A DNA stretch of 64,000 nucleotides from Flavobacterium paronense (lineage in GTDB: Bacteria; Bacteroidota; Bacteroidia; Flavobacteriales; Flavobacteriaceae): assembly GCF_030409795.1 (NCBI RefSeq), contig NZ_JAUFQN010000019.1, forward strand, positions 930,001 to 994,000, read 5' to 3'. Below, piece by piece: positions 44,269 through 53,322 of the stretch. Position 1 is the stretch's first letter, and every line of letters starts with the position of its first letter. The notes under the pieces were generated by a model. It was not told where the DNA came from. It ran no database searches and saw only the letters and a program-made list of their open reading frames with translations. The position numbers and the translations under genes are program-made.

Positions 44269-44396
44269 AGTTTCACAGAGATACACAGAGTAATTCAGAG
44301 ATTCACGGAGAGTTTCTTTTTATTTAGTACTTGCCTTTTATTACAATCAAATTTGCTCTGTGAAGCTCCTTTTTCTCTGTGTATCTCTGTGTAACT
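44269..44396. repeat. 128-bp imperfect palindrome with 22-bp terminal inverted repeats (MITE-like)
   Basis: The ends AGTTTCACAGAGATACACAGAG (split as AGTTTCACAGAG and ATACACAGAG; 44269-44290) and its complement at 44375-44396 differ at one position. Inside, TTCACGGAGAG near 44310 and CTCTGTGAAGCTCC near 44355 are partly complementary, so the whole unit can fold into a long hairpin. It lies in the moaA-aqpZ gap, contains no open frame, and could act as a terminator of the cofactor operon. No clear target-site duplication is visible at the ends. Confidence 0.7.
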
Positions 44397-44519
44397 TAAC
44401 TCTAAAAAGTTCAGAACCTTGTTAATAAGTTTGCTTCAACTGATTTTTTACCAAGTAATTTCCTTACTAATTTTAATATACTAACCAATCATGATATTTC
44501 ATGATGTAAAACTAAACGT

Positions 44520-45227
44520 ATGAAAAAACTATTTGCAGAATTTTTTGGTACTTACTGGCTTGTCTTTGGCGGTTGTGGAAGTGCACTATTTGCAGCAGGA
44601 ATTCCCAATTTAGGAATCGGATTTGCTGGTGTTGCTTTAGCATTTGGATTAACTGTTTTGACAATGGCTTATGCTGTCGGTCACATTTCGGGTGGACATT
44701 TTAATCCGGCCGTTTCGTTCGGACTTTGGGCTGGAGGACGATTTTCAGCTAAAGAATTGTTACCTTATATTGTTTCACAATGTGCCGGAGCGATTGCTGC
44801 AGCAGGAACACTTTTCTTTATTTGGTCAGGAAAAACGGGTAACGTTATTGATAATACTAAAGCTGGTGCTTTTGCCTCCAATGGTTTTGGTTCCTTTTCT
44901 CCTGATGGTTATTCAATGGTTTCTTGCTTTGCTGCTGAATTCGTTTTAACAGCCTTCTTTTTACTTATAATTTTGGGTGCAACAGATAAATTCGCCAACG
45001 GAAAATTTGCCGGAGTTGCTATTGGTTTGGGGTTAACATTAATTCACTTAATCAGTATTCCAATCACAAATACATCTGTAAATCCGGCTCGATCCTTATC
45101 ACAAGCTATTTTTACTGGTGGCGAACCATTAAACCAAGTATGGTTGTTTTGGGCTGCACCAATTGCCGGAGCATTAGTTGGTGGTTTTATATATAAAATG
45201 TTATTGCAAAAAGCAGAAACGGAGTAA
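44520..45227 (+). CDS. aqpZ: Aquaporin Z
   Basis: 235 residues, six membrane spans and two half-helices with NPA motifs at 62-64 ([11 protein letters not shown]) and 188-190 ([10 protein letters not shown]). The protein is strikingly like E. coli AqpZ along its length. The aromatic/arginine filter residues F42, H176, T185 and R191 match the water-selective set (F43, H174, T183, R189 in E. coli), so it should carry water rather than glycerol or urea. Monocistronic; a terminator follows. Confidence 0.95.
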   Translation: MKKLFAEFFGTYWLVFGGCGSALFAAGIPNLGIGFAGVALAFGLTVLTMAYAVGHISGGHFNPAVSFGLWAGGRFSAKELLPYIVSQCAGAIAAAGTLFFIWSGKTGNVIDNTKAGAFASNGFGSFSPDGYSMVSCFAAEFVLTAFFLLIILGATDKFANGKFAGVAIGLGLTLIHLISIPITNTSVNPARSLSQAIFTGGEPLNQVWLFWAAPIAGALVGGFIYKMLLQKAETE

Positions 45228-45253
45228 ATAAAAATTACCTAACCAATACTTTT

Positions 45254-45290
45254 AAGAGAAAAAGAGCGAAATCAATCCTCTTTTTCTCTT
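45254..45290 (+). terminator. Terminator of aqpZ abutting the alkB promoter
   Basis: A perfect 13-bp stem AAGAGAAAAAGAG/CTCTTTTTCTCTT with an 11-nt loop. The next eight bases (45291-45298, TATTTTTG) match the -7 box, only 4 bp before the ATG of the AlkB-like gene, so that mRNA would be nearly leaderless if the box is used. Confidence 0.75.
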
Positions 45291-45302
45291 TATTTTTGTA
45301 CT

Positions 45303-45905
45303 ATGAATACACTTTTTTCCAAAGATCCTTTACATTTTTCCTTACCGGATGCAGATATTGCCTATTATCCGAATTTCTTCGACAACCAACGTTCTAATGA
45401 GCTTTTCGAGAAATTAAAAAATGAAATTCCATGGCAACAAGACAACATCACGGTTTATGGAAAGACACATCTGCAACCCAGATTGACGGCACTTTTTGGT
45501 AACGAAGGAAAGCCATACAGTTATTCCAATATTGTTATGCAACCCAATGCTTGGAATCCGTTATTGGTATTTATTAAAAATGAAATTGAGGAAATCTGTA
45601 CAGAAAACTTCACCACTGTTTTATTGAATTATTATCGAGATGGCAAAGACAGTAATGGCTGGCATGCGGATAACGAGAAAGAACTCGGACGTAATCCGGT
45701 TATTGCATCAGTGAGTTTTGGTGCCGAAAGAAGTTTTCATCTGCAGCATAATACGATTAAGGAACAAAAGCTAAAAATCAATTTGGAACACGGAAGTTTG
45801 TTGCTTATGAAAGGTACCACACAGCATTTCTGGAAACATCAGATTCCGAAAACGACCAAGGAAATTGGCCCTAGAATTAATCTCACTTTTCGGATTATCA
45901 AATAA
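45303..45905 (+). CDS. AlkB-like 2-oxoglutarate/Fe(II)-dependent dioxygenase
   Basis: 200 residues. The iron and cofactor set is visible: HxD in GWHADNEKELG, a distal His in KGTTQHFWKHQIPK, and the 2-oxoglutarate Arg in GPRINLTFRII. The segments VLLNYYRDGKDSNGWHADNE and PVIASVSFGAERSFHLQH are typical of the AlkB family (ALKBH2/3-like, short bacterial form). It most likely repairs alkylated bases, but some relatives act on RNA or protein. Monocistronic. Confidence 0.9.
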   Translation: MNTLFSKDPLHFSLPDADIAYYPNFFDNQRSNELFEKLKNEIPWQQDNITVYGKTHLQPRLTALFGNEGKPYSYSNIVMQPNAWNPLLVFIKNEIEEICTENFTTVLLNYYRDGKDSNGWHADNEKELGRNPVIASVSFGAERSFHLQHNTIKEQKLKINLEHGSLLLMKGTTQHFWKHQIPKTTKEIGPRINLTFRIIK

Positions 45906-45940
45906 GTACTTTTATTATATTTGAACTAAATACGATACCT

Positions 45941-46771
45941 ATGAACGAAATAATCAATTATTTTTCAACTATTCCGTCTTCGCACAGAGCTTTGATTTTG
46001 GCTGGAGGCATTGCTTTCTTTTGGTTGGTAGAAACGGCTGTTCCGCTGTTTAAATTCAGATATAACAAATGGCAACATGCCGGAATTAATATCTTTTTCA
46101 CGGTTACTACGATGATTGTCAACTTTTGTTTGGCCCTTATTTTATTGAAAGCGGCTAATTGGGCAACCGAAAATCATTTTGGACTTTTAAATTGGTTACC
46201 CGAGATGAATATTTGGGTTTATACGATTATAGGGTTATTGCTTTTGGATTTAATAGGTGCTTATTTGATTCATTTGATTGAGCATAAAGTCAAATTTTTG
46301 TGGCGTTTTCATCTGATACATCACACCGATACTTGGATTGATACAACTTCGGCAAACCGACATCATCCTGGTGAGAGTGTGTTGCGATTTATCTTCACAA
46401 CATTGGGTGTTTTGATTGTGGGTTGCCCAATGTGGGTGGTTTTCTTGTACCAAACCTTGTCCGTTGTAGCAACGCAGTTCAATCATGCCAATATTATTTT
46501 GCCAAAAAAACTGGATACGATTTTAAGCTACTTTATTGTTTCGCCCGATATGCATAAAGTGCATCACCATTACGTTTTGCCTTATACGGATAGCAATTAC
46601 GGTAATATTTTTTCCGTTTGGGATAGGTTATTCGGTACGTTTAAAACACTCGATAGAGAAAAACTGGTGTACGGAATTGATACGCACATGAAACCGGAAG
46701 AAAATAACAAACTTTCAAATTTATTGGCGATTCCGTTTCAGAAAAGACGTTCTCCAAGTTCAGATGATTAA
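45941..46771 (+). CDS. Sterol desaturase / fatty acid hydroxylase superfamily protein
   Basis: 276 residues with four or more membrane spans and the eight-histidine di-iron motif set: HLIEHKVKFLWRFHLIHH (with HLIHH), ANRHHPGE and DMHKVHHHYVLPYTDSNYG. Superfamily members hydroxylate or desaturate lipids at the membrane surface. The substrate is not known. A TATATTTG -7 box at 45916-45923 lies 17 bp upstream, so it can be transcribed separately from alkB. Confidence 0.88.
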   Translation: MNEIINYFSTIPSSHRALILAGGIAFFWLVETAVPLFKFRYNKWQHAGINIFFTVTTMIVNFCLALILLKAANWATENHFGLLNWLPEMNIWVYTIIGLLLLDLIGAYLIHLIEHKVKFLWRFHLIHHTDTWIDTTSANRHHPGESVLRFIFTTLGVLIVGCPMWVVFLYQTLSVVATQFNHANIILPKKLDTILSYFIVSPDMHKVHHHYVLPYTDSNYGNIFSVWDRLFGTFKTLDREKLVYGIDTHMKPEENNKLSNLLAIPFQKRRSPSSDD

Positions 46772-46871
46772 AAAAAAACAGGAGGATGTTTGCAAACTAA
46801 TTATTTTTTTTACTAATATTGAATTACGAATTAAACGTTAATATTCTTATTATTTAAATGCTTTTACAGAA

Positions 46872-47144
46872 ATGAAAAAAAGTAGACTAGTTGAACTTGG
46901 CAATGAAGAATTAGAGAGAGTTGTCAGCATGGCTCAAGAGGAAAGAAAACCTTTTGAAGTAATTAAAGAGGAATTTGGACTCACTGAAAATGAAGTAACC
47001 GAATTGATGCGAAAACGATTGCCAAAAGACAAATTTGAACTTTGGAAAAAGAAAGCAGCTGGAAGTAAGCCAAAACCAAAACCAATCATTGACGACTTTG
47101 ATGATTTAGACAGCAAATACTACATCAAAAATAAATTTGACTAA
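46872..47144 (+). CDS. TIGR03643/DUF2805 family small protein
   Basis: 90 residues. The region ERVVSMAQEERKPFEVIKEE and FGLTENEVTELMRKRLPKDK has the helix-turn-helix-like pattern of the DUF2805 family, followed by FELWKKKAAGSKPKPK and an acidic tail. Function is unknown; the helical part suggests nucleic-acid binding but no experiment is implied. No signal peptide. A terminator follows. Confidence 0.82.
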   Translation: MKKSRLVELGNEELERVVSMAQEERKPFEVIKEEFGLTENEVTELMRKRLPKDKFELWKKKAAGSKPKPKPIIDDFDDLDSKYYIKNKFD

Positions 47145-47151
47145 AAATTAT

Positions 47152-47172
47152 AACTCTTGTTCTGCAAGAGTT
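47152..47172 (+). terminator. Intrinsic terminator of the DUF2805 gene
   Basis: Stem AACTCTTG/CAAGAGTT with loop TTCTG, followed by a run of T residues. Confidence 0.85.
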
Positions 47173-47288
47173 TTTTTTAATCTAAAAAAAACAAAGGCAT
47201 AATTTAGTTAATCATATCAAAAAAAACAAAAACCTTTGTAACTAATATTTACTTTTGCGGACTTACTTTTTAAAATAAATTTTCAGTA

Positions 47289-49199
47289 ATGAACAAACTA
47301 ATTTTAAGTGTCATTTTTGCTTTAGCCATTTCCGGTTATACTGCAAACGCACAAAAAAAGATTTCTCCAAAATTGCCTGTCAAAGAACAGACAAAAACAA
47401 ATGTAAATTTAAATCAGGTAAATGCTGTCATTGATTTAAATAGCGTAAAAGACGATAAGGTTAGTGTAACCATTACTCCTCCAAAGTTTACTACAAGCGA
47501 AATAGTGTTCCATATTCCAAAAACAGTTCCCGGAACTTATTCTACTGATAATTATGGAAAGTTAATAGATGATTTTAAAGCATTTGATAAAAGCGGAAAG
47601 CAACTAGCGACTTCAAAAACCGATGATAATTCATGGAAAATTTCTAATGCCCAATCATTATCAAAAGTAACTTACAATGTTAATGATACCTTTGATTCTG
47701 AGTCAGGGAAAGGGTTTGGGAAAGACGATATTTTTTCACCGGCAGGTACAAATATTTTGGAAGGAAAAAATTTCGTGGTAAACAATCATGGTTTTGTGGG
47801 TTATTTTGAAGATAAAAAGCAATTGACTGAAATTCCATACAAGCTAACAATTCTTCATCCGGCGACACTTCATGGTGCTACCTCGTTACTAGACACCAAT
47901 AAAAGTGATACTACAGATACGTTTATGGCCAGTCGCTATTTTGATTTGACTGATAACCCAATCATGTATTCTAAAGCGGATTATGAAACCTTCAATGTAG
48001 ACGGAATGGAGATTGTTTTTAGTGTGTATTCACCAAACGGGAAGCATTCAGCAAAGGAATTATTGCCTGATTTAGAAAAAACAATGCGTGCTCAAAAAGC
48101 TTTTTTAGGTACTATCAATACCAATAAACGATACACCGTTTTATTATATTTATCAGAACTTGGAAAAAAAGATGCAATGGGCTTTGGAGCTCTAGAACAT
48201 CACACTTCAACCACCGTAGTTTTTCCGGAAGTAATGGATAAAGAAGCATTAGGAGAGCAATTAAGAGATGTCGTTTCACACGAGTTTTTTCATACGGTAA
48301 CTCCTTTGAGTATTCATTCTAAAGAAATTCAATATTTTGATTATAGTAACCCAAAAATGTCCAAACATTTATGGATGTATGAAGGTGTAACCGAATATTT
48401 TGCTAATTTATTTCAGGTCAATCAAGGTTTAATTACGGCAGATGAATTTTACGAGAGAATGACAGGTAAAATAAACAATGCATCGACTTTAAACGATACG
48501 ATGTCGTTTACTGAAATGAGTGCTAATGTTTTGGTAGCGCCTTATAAAGACCAATATTTAAATGTATATGAAAAGGGTGCTTTAATCGGAATGTGTATTG
48601 ATATTATCATTCGGGAAAAAAGCAATGGTGAAAGAGGAATTTTAGACTTAATGAAAAAATTATCAAAGGAATATGGTGTCGACAAACCTTTTGATGATGC
48701 AGAACTTTTTGATAAAATCACAAAATTAACCTATCCTGAAGTTGGTGCGTTTTTAAATACTTATGTTGCGGGTACAACTCCAATTCCTTATGATGTCTAT
48801 TTTGCTAAGATGGGTGTTGTCAATTCAAAGGTTCCAGTTCCAGTCAATCCGTTTTTGAAAGATCAATCAACGCCATACATAACCGTTAACCCAAACACAA
48901 AAGAAATTATTGTAATTCCGAGTACAAAACTGAATAACTTTATGACAGGTTTGAGTTTAAAAGGTGGCGATATAATTGTTTCAATTAATGATAAACCATA
49001 CAATTTGGATACTATTTATGATTTGATTATTGAAAGTCAAAACTGGAAAGAAGATGATACTATAAGCGTAAAAATAAAAAGAGATGGTGTAGAAAAAGCC
49101 ATTACCGGAAAAGTAAAATTAGATTATGATGAAACAGATGGATATCAATTTTCGGACACATCAAAAGAGAAATTAAACGCTGCTTGGTTGAAAGGATAA
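47289..49199 (+). CDS. Exported M61 family metallopeptidase with PDZ domain
   Basis: 636 residues. A signal peptide (MNKLILSVIFALAISGYTAN, cleavage near Ala-Gln) is followed by the M61 N-terminal beta domain, then the gluzincin site HEFFH (His331 to His335) with the downstream Glu in MYEGVTEYFANLF, and a C-terminal PDZ-like domain (about 535-615, GGDIIVSINDKPYNLDTIYD). M61 glycyl aminopeptidases and relatives are common in Bacteroidota; location is periplasmic or surface. A TACTTTTG box (47250-47257) is 31 bp upstream. Confidence 0.92.
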   Translation: MNKLILSVIFALAISGYTANAQKKISPKLPVKEQTKTNVNLNQVNAVIDLNSVKDDKVSVTITPPKFTTSEIVFHIPKTVPGTYSTDNYGKLIDDFKAFDKSGKQLATSKTDDNSWKISNAQSLSKVTYNVNDTFDSESGKGFGKDDIFSPAGTNILEGKNFVVNNHGFVGYFEDKKQLTEIPYKLTILHPATLHGATSLLDTNKSDTTDTFMASRYFDLTDNPIMYSKADYETFNVDGMEIVFSVYSPNGKHSAKELLPDLEKTMRAQKAFLGTINTNKRYTVLLYLSELGKKDAMGFGALEHHTSTTVVFPEVMDKEALGEQLRDVVSHEFFHTVTPLSIHSKEIQYFDYSNPKMSKHLWMYEGVTEYFANLFQVNQGLITADEFYERMTGKINNASTLNDTMSFTEMSANVLVAPYKDQYLNVYEKGALIGMCIDIIIREKSNGERGILDLMKKLSKEYGVDKPFDDAELFDKITKLTYPEVGAFLNTYVAGTTPIPYDVYFAKMGVVNSKVPVPVNPFLKDQSTPYITVNPNTKEIIVIPSTKLNNFMTGLSLKGGDIIVSINDKPYNLDTIYDLIIESQNWKEDDTISVKIKRDGVEKAITGKVKLDYDETDGYQFSDTSKEKLNAAWLKG

Positions 49200-49218
49200 T
49201 TAAAAATAAACACACTTT

Positions 49219-49253
49219 AAAATCCTCAATTTGTATATCAGATTGAGGATTTT
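49219..49253 (+). terminator. Intrinsic terminator of the M61 peptidase gene
   Basis: Stem AAAATCCTCAAT/ATTGAGGATTTT with a short loop and poly-T tail. Confidence 0.82.
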
Positions 49254-49281
49254 TTTAGTATTATTGCCAAAAAATTAAACT

Positions 49282-49998
49282 ATGCGTAAATCAATTATTG
49301 CCCTATTTTCAATCTTAATTTTAGTGTCTTGTACAGAAAAAAAATCAGCCAAAAACTTTGTTTTAACTGGAAATATTAAAGGATTAAAAAGCGGGACATT
49401 ATACATTCAAAGAATAAAAGACACCGTTTTAGTTGCTATAGATACTATAAAAATTAATGGTGATTCTCATTTTACCAGTGAGTTTGATTTGCAATCTCCA
49501 GAAATGCTGTATTTGTTTTTAGATCGTGGCGTAACCAATTCGCTTGATAATAACATTCCGTTTTTTGCCGAGAAAGGGATTATGAATATCGAAACATCGT
49601 TAGACTTTTTTACAGCTGATGTTAAAATTACCGGTTCCAAAAATCAGGAACTTTATGATGAATACAAAAAAGTAGTTTCAAAATATGTTGATCAGGATTT
49701 AACTTTAATTGAAAAAAAAATCACAGCCTATCAGGCAAAGAAAATGGATGAAGTCAGTAAAATGGATGAAGAGCAAAAAGGAATCCTAAAACGAAAATAC
49801 CTCTATACAACCAACTTTGCAGTTAACCATGCTGATTATGAAGTGGCACCTTATGTGGCATTAGCAGAGATTTACGACATCAATTTAAAGTATATGGATA
49901 CCATCCAAAAATCGATGACACCAAAAGTTTCCAAATCATTGTACGGTAAAAGATTAAATGAATTTATTGCAGCCAGAAAAAAGGAAGAGAATAAATAA
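49282..49998 (+). CDS. DUF4369 domain lipoprotein
   Basis: 238 residues. A lipoprotein signal ends in lipobox LVSC (ILILVSCTEKK). The next part, FVLTGNIKGLKSGTLYIQRI to about residue 120, is the DUF4369 beta domain that usually precedes a thioredoxin-like domain in Bacteroidota proteins. Here no CxxC thioredoxin domain follows; the rest is charged and helical (YKKVVSKYVDQDLTLIEKKI). It may be a stand-alone DUF4369 protein of the inner or outer membrane. Function unknown. Convergent with the SRPBCC gene. Confidence 0.85.
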   Translation: MRKSIIALFSILILVSCTEKKSAKNFVLTGNIKGLKSGTLYIQRIKDTVLVAIDTIKINGDSHFTSEFDLQSPEMLYLFLDRGVTNSLDNNIPFFAEKGIMNIETSLDFFTADVKITGSKNQELYDEYKKVVSKYVDQDLTLIEKKITAYQAKKMDEVSKMDEEQKGILKRKYLYTTNFAVNHADYEVAPYVALAEIYDINLKYMDTIQKSMTPKVSKSLYGKRLNEFIAARKKEENK

Positions 49999-50006
49999 TC
50001 TATCTT

Positions 50007-50510
50007 TTATTTTCCTTGCGATAAATTTGTTAATAATTCTTCCAAGCTTTTCAATGTCATAGTGAATCCCTCTTTGAAACCCATTTCAATCATTTTTTCT
50101 AAACGCTCAAGCGATTCATTGTAAATTGTAATACTAACTTTTGTCTTTCCGTTTTGTTCGCTGAAATTTAAATCCCATTCAGAGCCTGGTAATTCAGGGT
50201 TTTCAGCTGCGTCTGCAAAAGCATTCAATAGTTTGAAATTAGTCTTTGGGCTAATCGCAGTATATTTCTGAACTGACCAACGTTCTAGTCCTTCCGGGCT
50301 TACCATAGCATAAAATCGTCTTCCTCCGACTTCAAAATTCATAAATTTTGTTACAGATTTCCAAGGTTTTGGTGCCCACCATTGGTCAAGAATTTCTTGT
50401 TTGGTGTATGCATCCCATACTAGCGATAGTTCGGCATCAAATTCTCTGTTTATAAATACCTTTTTTGTTGCTTTGTCAACGGTAAAATCAAATTGTAAAT
50501 TACTGTTCAT
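50007..50510 (-). CDS. SRPBCC domain protein (AHSA1-like)
   Basis: 167 residues. The Bet v1/AHSA1 pattern is visible: [43 protein letters not shown] and the C-terminal helix [20 protein letters not shown]. These proteins have a hydrophobic pocket for a lipid-like ligand; the ligand is unknown. It overlaps the ArsR-type regulator gene by 4 nt, a pairing seen in many bacteria in which the regulator and the START-like protein are one unit. Confidence 0.9.
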   Translation of the reverse strand: MNSNLQFDFTVDKATKKVFINREFDAELSLVWDAYTKQEILDQWWAPKPWKSVTKFMNFEVGGRRFYAMVSPEGLERWSVQKYTAISPKTNFKLLNAFADAAENPELPGSEWDLNFSEQNGKTKVSITIYNESLERLEKMIEMGFKEGFTMTLKSLEELLTNLSQGK

Positions 50511-50827
50511 TTTTTCTGTTTTTTAATGGTTGATAATACATTGTCAAGTTGATTAAATCGGGTTTCCCAAATTTCTCTGAATTGGTTTAACCATTTATCA
50601 ATTGCTTTCATTTTTTCAATTTCAAGAGAGTAATAAATTTCCCTGCCTTGTTGTTCCTGTTTTACCAGTTCGCATTCCGTTAGTATACGAAGATGTTTAG
50701 AAACAGCTTGTCGCGTCGAATTGAAGTTTTCGGCAATTGCGTTTGGAGTCATTGCCTGTGTCGCAATTAAGGTTATGATAGCCCGTCTTGTTGGGTCAGA
50801 TATTGCCTGAAAAACATCTCTTCTCAT
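50507..50827 (-). CDS. ArsR/SmtB family transcriptional regulator
   Basis: 106 residues. Winged helix: [20 protein letters not shown], then [20 protein letters not shown] (recognition helix) and the wing [20 protein letters not shown]. The metal-binding ELCVCDL motif of ArsR is absent, so it probably senses something other than metal. Transcribed from a promoter overlapped by a palindrome (50859-50876), suggesting autoregulation of the regulator-SRPBCC pair. Confidence 0.92.
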   Translation of the reverse strand: MRRDVFQAISDPTRRAIITLIATQAMTPNAIAENFNSTRQAVSKHLRILTECELVKQEQQGREIYYSLEIEKMKAIDKWLNQFREIWETRFNQLDNVLSTIKKQKK

Positions 50828-50858
50828 ATTGTTGAAATTTATTTACGAAACTAATCGG

Positions 50859-50893
50859 TTGCAAATATATATGCAACTATTCGGTTTCGCAAA
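50859..50893 (-). promoter_or_regulatory. Promoter and operator of the ArsR-SRPBCC operon
   Basis: On the minus strand TTTG (50893-50890), a 20-bp spacer and TATATTTG (50869-50862) form a near-consensus promoter 35 bp before the ArsR gene. The 18-bp palindrome TTGCAAATATATATGCAA (50859-50876) covers the -7 box. Two similar half-sites, ACTAATCGGTTGC and ACTATTCGGTTTCGC, flank or overlap it. This is a likely repressor site. Confidence 0.75.
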
Positions 50894-51015
50894 TTTTTTT
50901 ATCATTTTTATAGATGTTAAGAAGTTCAATTCACGTTTCTCTTTTTTAATTTCCAAAACTTTATCTTTATCGTTTTAAAAAAACTATACCTATTTTTGTT
51001 TGTCAATAAGCCACA

Positions 51016-53208
51016 ATGAAAGACCTTCTGTTAATTACGCCGCCTTTTACACAACTCAACACGCCTTATCCGGCAACGGCCTATATTAAAGGTTTTTTAA
51101 ATACCAAAAGCATAACCGCTTTTCAAATGGATTTGGGTATTGAAGTGATTTTGGAATTGTTTTCAAAACAAGGTTTGACTTCACTTTTTGAGTATGCTTC
51201 CAATTCTAAGTTAGCCAATGATAATTTACAGCGAATCTATTCCTTACGTCAAGATTACATTAACACTATCGATGCCGTTATTGAATTTCTACAAAGTAAA
51301 AATCAAACATTGGCACGTCAAATCTGTGCCGGAAACTTTCTTCCTGAAGCTTCTCGTTTTGAGCAGTTAGATGATATGGAATGGGCGTTTGGCTCAATGG
51401 GAACGCAGGACAAAGCTAAGCATTTAGCCACATTGTATCTCGAAGATTTATCCGATTTTATTAAAGAAGCAGTTGATGAAAACTTTGGGTTTAGCCGATA
51501 TGCTGAGCGCTTGGGCAGAAGTGCCAATTCATTTGATGAAATGTACAATCATTTACAACATGATTTGACTTATATTGATAGTATCTCATTACCGATTTTA
51601 GAAAAAAGAATTCAAGAGGTTCAGCCCAAATTAGTATTGATTTCAGTTCCGTTTCCGGGAAATTTATACAGTGCTTTTCGTTGTGCTCAATTTGTAAAAA
51701 AGCATTTCCCTAAAATAAAAATTGCCATGGGAGGTGGTTTTCCAAACACTGAACTTCGTGATTTAAAAGACAAAAGGGTTTTTGAATTCTTTAATTTCAT
51801 TACGCTTGATGATGGCGAGTTGCCTGTAGAATTGTTATACACCGCAGTTTGTCATTCGCAACTTACAGAAGAAACTCTTTACAAGAGAACATTCCTTTTA
51901 GAAAACTGCGAAGTAGTTTATAAAAACTCCACGAACAAAACCGATTACAAGCAAAGCGAAGTGGGGACACCTGATTATTCCGATTTGCTTTTGGATAAAT
52001 ATATTTCCGTTATCGAAATAGCTAATCCGATGCACAGTTTATGGAGCGATGGCCGTTGGAACAAGTTAACGATGGCGCATGGCTGTTATTGGGGTAAGTG
52101 TACCTTTTGTGATATTTCTTTGGATTATATAAAGCTTTACGAACCCATAGCTGCTAGAACTTTGGTCGACAGAATGGAAGAAATCATTGCTCAAACTGGA
52201 GAAAATGGTTTTCATTTTGTAGATGAAGCAGCACCACCAGCCTTAATGCGTGAAGTAGCTTTAGAAATTCTTCGGAGAAAATTAACCGTTTCGTGGTGGA
52301 CGAATATTCGTTTCGAGAAAAGTTTTACTGCCGATTTGTGTTTGTTGTTAAAAGCTTCCGGTTGTATCGCCGTTTCGGGCGGATTAGAAGTAGCCTCTGA
52401 CAGATTATTGGAACTCATTCAAAAAGGAGTAACGGTAGAACAAGTGGCTCAAGTCACAAGGAATTTTACTGAAAGTGGAATCATGGTTCATGCCTATCTG
52501 ATGTATGGTTATCCGACACAAACTGTTCAGGAAACCATTGATAGTTTAGAAATGGTGCGTCAAATGTTTGAACTGGGAATCTTGCAATCGGGGTTTTGGC
52601 ATCAGTTTGCTATGACAGCGCACAGTCCGGTTGGGATGTTTCCAGAGGAATTTGGAATTATTCCCGAAATGAATGACATTACTTTTGCCAACAACGATAT
52701 ACAGTTTAAGGACAAAACAGGAATTGACCATGATAAGTTTAGCTTTGGATTAAAGAAATCGCTATTTAATTTTATGCACGGAATTTGTTTTGATTATGAA
52801 CTTCAGGATTGGTTCGATTTTAAAATTCCAGATACCACAATACCTTTCGATTATATTGTTTCCTGTCTTGAAAGCCATGAGAACTTTGCCATAAAACCAT
52901 CTGCAAAAATAATTTGGATAGGAGGAAAGCCACTAACAGAAACTTTTACGAAATCAAAAAAAGGGAATTCATGGGAAATCACACAATTAACGTTTCATGA
53001 TAGAAGGGAAACAGTTGCTATTTCTTTTGAAAAAGACAAAGCAGATTGGTTCATCAAAACGTTAGAATTACTTAATGTTTCTAATGAAAAAGTTACAACT
53101 TTTGCACAACTCAAAATTAGTTTTGAAAGTCAATTTGAGGATTTTGAATTGTTTTGGTTCTCAAAACCTTTAAAAACCCTTAAAGAATTTGGATTATTGG
53201 TAATTTAA
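51016..53208 (+). CDS. Radical SAM protein with N-terminal B12-binding-like domain
   Basis: 730 residues. The N-terminal third resembles the B12-binding fold (LLLITPPFTQLNTPYPATAY and LVLISVPFPGNLYSAFRCAQ leading to IAMGGGFPNT), though no DxHxxG cobalamin motif is seen. The radical SAM core starts at MAHGCYWGKCTFCDISLDYI: Cys357, Cys362 and Cys365, a CX4CX2C spacing instead of CX3CX2C. SGGLEVASDRLLELIQKGVT and MVHAYLMYGYPTQTVQETID follow as in other core domains. The C-terminus (about 600-730) is of unknown type. Substrate unknown. TATTTTTG box at 50991-50998. Confidence 0.85.
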   Translation: MKDLLLITPPFTQLNTPYPATAYIKGFLNTKSITAFQMDLGIEVILELFSKQGLTSLFEYASNSKLANDNLQRIYSLRQDYINTIDAVIEFLQSKNQTLARQICAGNFLPEASRFEQLDDMEWAFGSMGTQDKAKHLATLYLEDLSDFIKEAVDENFGFSRYAERLGRSANSFDEMYNHLQHDLTYIDSISLPILEKRIQEVQPKLVLISVPFPGNLYSAFRCAQFVKKHFPKIKIAMGGGFPNTELRDLKDKRVFEFFNFITLDDGELPVELLYTAVCHSQLTEETLYKRTFLLENCEVVYKNSTNKTDYKQSEVGTPDYSDLLLDKYISVIEIANPMHSLWSDGRWNKLTMAHGCYWGKCTFCDISLDYIKLYEPIAARTLVDRMEEIIAQTGENGFHFVDEAAPPALMREVALEILRRKLTVSWWTNIRFEKSFTADLCLLLKASGCIAVSGGLEVASDRLLELIQKGVTVEQVAQVTRNFTESGIMVHAYLMYGYPTQTVQETIDSLEMVRQMFELGILQSGFWHQFAMTAHSPVGMFPEEFGIIPEMNDITFANNDIQFKDKTGIDHDKFSFGLKKSLFNFMHGICFDYELQDWFDFKIPDTTIPFDYIVSCLESHENFAIKPSAKIIWIGGKPLTETFTKSKKGNSWEITQLTFHDRRETVAISFEKDKADWFIKTLELLNVSNEKVTTFAQLKISFESQFEDFELFWFSKPLKTLKEFGLLVI

Positions 53209-53322
53209 TTTTTCTCATAATTTCTTGATAACTTGTTAATTGTTTTTGGATAGTAAATAATTATTTCTGTTTTTTTACCCTATTTTTAGAAGCTAAACAA
53301 AAGTTAATTTGCTGAAATAATT

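Noticed and set aside
44520..45227. Aquaporin as a urea exit channel for the allantoicase reaction
   Set aside because: The selectivity filter residues (F42, H176, T185, R191) are those of water-specific AqpZ, and the gene is separated from the pathway by the palindrome at 44269.
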